Assembly: GCA_030151165.1 (NCBI GenBank)
Contig: JASLEM010000274.1
Coordinates: 1-9,153, forward strand
DNA from: Burkholderiaceae bacterium
GTDB taxonomy: Bacteria > Pseudomonadota > Gammaproteobacteria > Burkholderiales > Burkholderiaceae
Length of the DNA: 9,153 bases
Direction of reading: 5' to 3'
Below are positions 5,584-9,153 of this stretch, piece after piece. Under the pieces are notes generated by a model. The model was not told the DNA's origin. It saw only the letters and a list, made by a program, of their open reading frames with translations, and made no database searches. The number at the start of each line of letters is the position of its first letter. Within the stretch, counting starts at the first letter, position 1. Both the position numbers and the translations under genes were made by a program.

Positions 5584-6332
5584 GCCGCGCCGACACGCAC
5601 GCCCCCGCGACCGCCGCCGGCGGCGTGGTGGGTGTCCTCGGCGGCATGGGGCCGCTGGCCACGGTGGACTTCCTGTCCAAGCTGCTCGCCGCCACGCCCG
5701 CGGCCAGCGACCAGGAGCACGTGCCGGTCGTCGTCAGCGCGATCCCGCAGGTGCCCGATCGGACGCTCGCGTTCCGCGGCGAGGGCGCGTCGCCGCTGCC
5801 CGCGATGATCGACAGCGCGCGGCGGCTGAAGGCCGCGGGCGCGGGGCTCGTCGTCATCGCCTGCAACACCGCGCACCTGTGGTTCGACGAGTTGCGCGAG
5901 GCCGTCGGCCTGCCGATGATCCACCTCGTCGACGCCGCGATCGCCGACGCCGCCGTCCTCGCCGGCCCCACCGGGCGCATCGGCCTGCTGGGCACCGACG
6001 CGACGCTGGCCTCCGGCCTGTACATCAACCGCGGCGGTGCGACGCCCGCGCCGATCCACTGGCTGCTGCCCACCGCGCGCGAGATGACCGAGCTCGTGAT
6101 GCCCGGCATCGAGGCCGTGAAGGCGGGGGATCTCGTCGCGGGCCGCAGCCGCCTGGCCGCCGCAACCGAGGCGCTGAAGGGCCGCGGCGCGACGGCCGTG
6201 ATCCTCGGCTGCACCGAGATCCCCGTCGTGCTGGACGCCGCCGGCGCCACGCTGCCCGTCGTCGACGCGACCGCGGCGCTGGCGCGGCAGGCCGTGGCGT
6301 GGTCGCGCGCACAGCGGCCGGGTCGCGCTTGA
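5580..6332 (+). CDS. Aspartate/glutamate racemase family protein
   Basis: The 250-residue cytoplasmic protein is a cofactor-independent amino acid racemase of the two-cysteine type. It opens with the phosphate-free binding loop GVLGGMGPLATVDF (18-31), carries the first catalytic Cys95 in ACNTAH, and the second, Cys211, in LGCTEIP; in this family one cysteine removes the alpha proton and the other returns it on the opposite face. Size is typical. Members act on aspartate or glutamate, though some use other amino acids or are hydantoin or maleate enzymes; the CNTAH/GCTEIP pair and the adjacent acidic amino acid symporter favour aspartate or glutamate. It overlaps the symporter by four bases (ATGA) and probably is translated from the same message. 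Its first 14 residues are non-conserved and polar. A biosynthetic murI role is less likely because it sits in a transport operon. Confidence 0.9.
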   Translation: MSRADTHAPATAAGGVVGVLGGMGPLATVDFLSKLLAATPAASDQEHVPVVVSAIPQVPDRTLAFRGEGASPLPAMIDSARRLKAAGAGLVVIACNTAHLWFDELREAVGLPMIHLVDAAIADAAVLAGPTGRIGLLGTDATLASGLYINRGGATPAPIHWLLPTAREMTELVMPGIEAVKAGDLVAGRSRLAAATEALKGRGATAVILGCTEIPVVLDAAGATLPVVDATAALARQAVAWSRAQRPGRA

Positions 6333-6335
6333 GTG

Positions 6336-6350
6336 GCCGCCGCAGGCGGC
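6336..6350 (+). terminator. Possible weak terminator hairpin after the racemase gene
   Basis: GCCGCC (6336-6341) and GGCGGC (6345-6350) form a perfect GC stem with a three-base loop, starting three bases past the racemase stop and followed by TTGT. There is no proper T run, so termination may be partial and creA could receive read-through. Confidence 0.35.
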
Positions 6351-6416
6351 TTGTCGCGCCGGGCGCCCGCAACGCATAGAGTTCGCGTGTCGCTCCGCCT
6401 CAACTCCAGGAACCCC

Positions 6417-6896
6417 ATGCGCCCCATCGTGCCCTGCGCCCTGCTCGCCCTCGCCGCCATGCTGACCTCGTCGCCCGCCCCGGCCGAGCCGATCGGCTCC
6501 GTCGACACCGTCTTCAAGCTGATCGGCCCCGACCACAAGATCGTCGTCGACGCGTTCGACGATCCGAAGGTCGGCGGCGTGACCTGCTACGTGTCGCGCG
6601 CCAAGACCGGCGGCGTCAAGGGCGCGCTCGGCCTGGCGGAGGACAAGTCCGACGCGTCGATCGCGTGTCGCCAGGTCGGGCCGGTGTCGGTGAAGCAGCC
6701 GCTGCCGCAGCAGGAGGAAGTCTTCAACGAGCGCCTGAGCCTCGTGTTCAAGCGGCTGCGCATCGTGCGCATGGTCGACCGCGCGCGCAACACGCTCGTC
6801 TACCTCACCTACTCCGACCGGCTCGTCGACGGCTCGCCGCAGAACGCGGTGACGGCGGTGGCGGTCGACCGCGCGACGGCGATTCCCGTGAAGTGA
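6417..6896 (+). CDS. creA: CreA family periplasmic protein
   Basis: The 159-residue product closely resembles E. coli CreA (about 157 residues): [20 protein letters not shown] (24-43) is nearly identical, followed by [18 protein letters not shown] and [13 protein letters not shown], and near the end [14 protein letters not shown]. CreA is a conserved exported protein of unknown biochemical role, named for its position before creBCD in enterobacteria. Residues 1-23 form a signal peptide ending SPAPA, and Cys57 and Cys84 could form a disulfide in the periplasm. The ATG at 6417 is chosen because AGGA lies five bases upstream and the signal peptide begins there; an ATG at 6333 would add 28 arginine-rich residues. 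A hexamer TAGAGT at 6377-6382 might be a -10 element but no -35 supports it. No creB, creC or creD is in the window; the gene converges on a sensor kinase. Confidence 0.94.
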   Translation: MRPIVPCALLALAAMLTSSPAPAEPIGSVDTVFKLIGPDHKIVVDAFDDPKVGGVTCYVSRAKTGGVKGALGLAEDKSDASIACRQVGPVSVKQPLPQQEEVFNERLSLVFKRLRIVRMVDRARNTLVYLTYSDRLVDGSPQNAVTAVAVDRATAIPVK

Positions 6897-6908
6897 CGGC
6901 GGCGCGCG

Positions 6909-6929
6909 CGCCCGCGTGACGCGCGGGCG
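6909..6929. terminator. GC-only hairpin between convergent creA and kinase genes
   Basis: CGCCCGCG (6909-6916) and CGCGGGCG (6922-6929) form a perfect 8-base stem with loop TGACG in the 36-base gap between the two converging stop codons. Position suggests a shared terminator, but neither side has a T tract, so its efficiency is uncertain. Confidence 0.4.
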
Positions 6930-6932
6930 GCG

Positions 6933-9153
6933 CTAGCCGGGCCGCGTGCCGAGCGCGACGCGCAGCTGGCGCACCATGGTGTCGACGCGCAGGCGCAGCG
7001 CGTCGAGCTCGTTGCGCAGCTCGCTGTCGTCGGCGTGGCGGGCGCGGTCGCCGCGCACGAGGCCGTCGATGCGCTGCGCGGCGATCTCCAGCTCGATCGC
7101 GCCGAGCGCGGCCGCGGCGCCGCCCATCGAATGGATCTCGCGGCCGACCGCCTCCCGCGACGAGTCGGCGCGTCCGGCGAGGTACTTGTCGACCGCCGCG
7201 AGGCCCTCGCCGTACAGGTCGACGAAGTAGCCCAGCGCCTGCATGTAGAGCCCGCGCTGGCCGGCGAACAGGCTGAGGCCGCGCACGAGGTCGAGCCCCG
7301 AGATGCTCTCCAGCACGTCGTCGCCCGCGGGCTTCGCGGCCGGCGGCGGCGCCTTCGGCGTGGGCACCGGGGCGGCCGCGTCGGCGCGCGGCGCCTTGCG
7401 TGACTCGTCGAGCCAGCGCAGCAGCGTCTCGTAGAGCGTGGCCGGGTTCACCGGCTTGCCGATGTGGTCGTTCATGCCGGCGGCGAGGCAGGCGTCGCGG
7501 TCGGCGCCGAACGCGCTGGCCGTCATCGCGACGATGGGCGTGGCGTCGAGCGCGGGCCGCGAGCGGATCAGGCGCGTCGATTCGAGGCCGTCCATCTCGG
7601 GCATCTGCATGTCCATCAGGATCAGGTCGTAGCCGCCCTCGCCGGCCATCTCGTAGGCGATGCGGCCGTTGTCGGCGACGTCCACCTGCAGGTCGACCAA
7701 CCGCAGCAGCTCGGTGGCGAGCTCCTGGTTGATGCGGTTGTCGTCGGCGAGCAGCACGCGCGCGCCGCCGTGGCGCTGTTGCAGCAGGTGCTCGACGGCG
7801 CGGCCGGCGGAGAGGGTGTCGCGCGGCGTCGGGGCGGACACGTCGTTGGCCTCGGCCCACTGCAGGCGCGCGGTGAACCAGAAGACGCTGCCGCGCCCCG
7901 GCTCGCTTTCGACACCCACCGCGCCGCCCATCAGCTGCGCCAGCTCGCGCGCGATCGACAGCCCGAGGCCGGTGCCGCCGAAGCGCCGCGTGGTCGAGCC
8001 ATCGGCCTGCTCGAACGGGCTGAACAGGCGCTCGAGCGCGTCGGGGGCGATACCCACGCCTGTATCGTGCACCGCGAACCGCGCGGTCAGCTCGGTGCCT
8101 TCGCGCGACAGCACGTCGCAGCGCAGCACGATGCTGCCGCGGGTCGTGAACTTGACGGCGTTGCTGAGCAGGTTGACGAGGATCTGCGACAGCCGCAGCG
8201 CGTCGCCGCGCAGCGTCTGCGGCAGGTCGCCGCGGTCGACGGTCAGCGACAGCCCCTTGCGCCGCGCGCCGTCGGCCACCATCGAGCTGCTGCGGGCGAG
8301 CAGCGCGTCGACGGAGAAGTCGACCATCGCCAGCGCCAGCTTGCCGGCGTCGATCTTGGACAGGTCGAGGATGTCGTTGATGATGTCCAGCAGGTGCTGC
8401 GCGGCGTCGCCGACCTTGCCGAGCCGGTCGGCGGTGACGGCGTCGTGCGCGTCGCGGCGCATCAGGTGGGTGAGGCCGATGATGACGTTCATCGGCGTGC
8501 GGATCTCGTGGCTCATGTTCGCGAGGAAGGCCGACTTGGCCTGCGCGGCGTCCTCGGCCAGGTCGCGGGCGACGACGAGCTCCTCGTTGAGCGACTGCAG
8601 GTCGGCCTGCGCGCGCTTGGACTGCGTGATGTCGGAGGCGAGCACGAAGAAGCCGCGCACGGCGTCGCGCTGGATGTCGGGGATGTAGTGCACGCTCCAG
8701 ATCGCCTCGCGGCCGTCGGCGCTGCGCTCGGCGCTCTCGAAGTGCTGCGCCTCGCCCGCCAGCGCCGCGCGGACGTGCCGGTGCGCGACGGGCCATCCGC
8801 CCGCCTCGAAGATCTCGGAGATCGTCTTGCCCAGCAGCTGCTCGGTCGTGCGCCCGAACCAGTCGCAGTAGACGCGGTTCGCGAAACGGCAGCGCTCCTC
8901 GTTGTCCCAGTAGGCGACTCGGCTCGGCAGGTTGTCGGCGATGCCGCGCGTGAAGGACTCGGCCTGGATCAGCTTCGCGTTGAGCTCCTGCAGCCGCTTC
9001 TCGCTGCGGCGCATCTCGGTGATGTCCGTCGCGATGAAGAAATAGCCGCGGATGACGCCGTCGACCAGGTCGGGCAGCCGGTAGATCCAGAAGTTGGAGA
9101 CGCGCCCGTCGTGGCCGCGCATGTCGGTCGGCGTCCCGAGCGCCTCGCCGGCC
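6933..9153 (-). CDS. Hybrid sensor histidine kinase, PAS-PAS-HisKA-HATPase-REC-Hpt (N-terminus cut off)
   Basis: The visible 739 residues continue an open frame past the window edge, so the ATG near 9122 is internal, within a PAS domain. Counting from the edge: end of a PAS domain closing with [19 protein letters not shown] (36-54); a second PAS (about 70-178) ending [15 protein letters not shown]; a helical linker; HisKA with phospho-acceptor His215 in SHEIRTPMN; HATPase with N-box [15 protein letters not shown] (363-368) and GGTGLGLSI (392-400); a receiver with Asp470, Asp471, phospho-acceptor Asp514 in [12 protein letters not shown], Thr544 and Lys566; a Pro/Ala linker; and a C-terminal Hpt with His674 in [14 protein letters not shown]. 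The Hpt lacks the usual Lys of HxLKG. All parts of a His-Asp-His relay are present, but the final Asp acceptor (a response regulator) is not in view. No membrane segment is seen in this portion; the signal is unknown. It converges on creA. Confidence 0.95.
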   Translation of the reverse strand, partial: AGEALGTPTDMRGHDGRVSNFWIYRLPDLVDGVIRGYFFIATDITEMRRSEKRLQELNAKLIQAESFTRGIADNLPSRVAYWDNEERCRFANRVYCDWFGRTTEQLLGKTISEIFEAGGWPVAHRHVRAALAGEAQHFESAERSADGREAIWSVHYIPDIQRDAVRGFFVLASDITQSKRAQADLQSLNEELVVARDLAEDAAQAKSAFLANMSHEIRTPMNVIIGLTHLMRRDAHDAVTADRLGKVGDAAQHLLDIINDILDLSKIDAGKLALAMVDFSVDALLARSSSMVADGARRKGLSLTVDRGDLPQTLRGDALRLSQILVNLLSNAVKFTTRGSIVLRCDVLSREGTELTARFAVHDTGVGIAPDALERLFSPFEQADGSTTRRFGGTGLGLSIARELAQLMGGAVGVESEPGRGSVFWFTARLQWAEANDVSAPTPRDTLSAGRAVEHLLQQRHGGARVLLADDNRINQELATELLRLVDLQVDVADNGRIAYEMAGEGGYDLILMDMQMPEMDGLESTRLIRSRPALDATPIVAMTASAFGADRDACLAAGMNDHIGKPVNPATLYETLLRWLDESRKAPRADAAAPVPTPKAPPPAAKPAGDDVLESISGLDLVRGLSLFAGQRGLYMQALGYFVDLYGEGLAAVDKYLAGRADSSREAVGREIHSMGGAAAALGAIELEIAAQRIDGLVRGDRARHADDSELRNELDALRLRVDTMVRQLRVALGTRPG

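Noticed and set aside
6805..8796. Minus-strand open frame of 663 codons overlapping the kinase
   Set aside because: It is another frame of the kinase gene; the kinase frame holds all catalytic motifs.

Overview
The window is very GC-rich chromosomal DNA with strong G/C bias at third codon positions. Gene content points to a betaproteobacterium of the order Burkholderiales: TrpE and Gph have the sequence character of that order, where gph and trpE are normally neighbours, and a CreA homologue and a large PAS hybrid kinase fit a free-living member. This placement is inferred from protein resemblance, not from a search. No rRNA, tRNA, CRISPR array, insertion sequence or phage gene was seen.

Layout from left to right. 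(1) 1-911, minus: the N-terminal 303 codons of trpE, cut by the window edge. (2) 912-1601: a long intergenic region with a candidate trpE leader on the minus strand and a promoter plus structured 5' leader for the next gene on the plus strand. (3) 1602-2408, plus: a secreted protein with a TonB C-terminal domain. (4) 2431-2454: a perfect hairpin terminator shared with the convergent gph. (5) 2454-3128, minus: gph, phosphoglycolate phosphatase. (6) 3220-4140, plus: a LysR-type regulator of the HypT/YjiE kind, divergent from gph. (7) 4309-5583 and 5580-6332, plus: a glutamate/aspartate-type cation symporter overlapping an aspartate/glutamate racemase by ATGA. (8) 6417-6896, plus: creA. (9) 6933-9153, minus: a hybrid sensor kinase (PAS-PAS-HisKA-HATPase-receiver-Hpt) whose N-terminus lies outside the window.

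How the parts relate. The regulator, symporter and racemase look like one acidic amino acid module: the transporter keeps the Asp and Arg that bind acidic amino acids in this family, and the coupled racemase has both catalytic cysteines, so uptake and interconversion of L- and D-aspartate or glutamate is the simplest reading. The gph-trpE pair, usually co-transcribed in this order, is split here by an oppositely oriented TonB-domain gene with its own promoter and terminator. trpE therefore needs its own promoter, and a long leader containing a short frame with two nearby Trp codons precedes it. The kinase appears to be a self-contained phosphorelay without a visible partner regulator.

The most interesting points are the split gph-trpE arrangement with its possible Trp-responsive leader, the regulator-symporter-racemase module with hairpins in its leader, and the folded 5' leader of the TonB-domain gene. 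None of the protein families is new; any novelty lies in arrangement and regulation.
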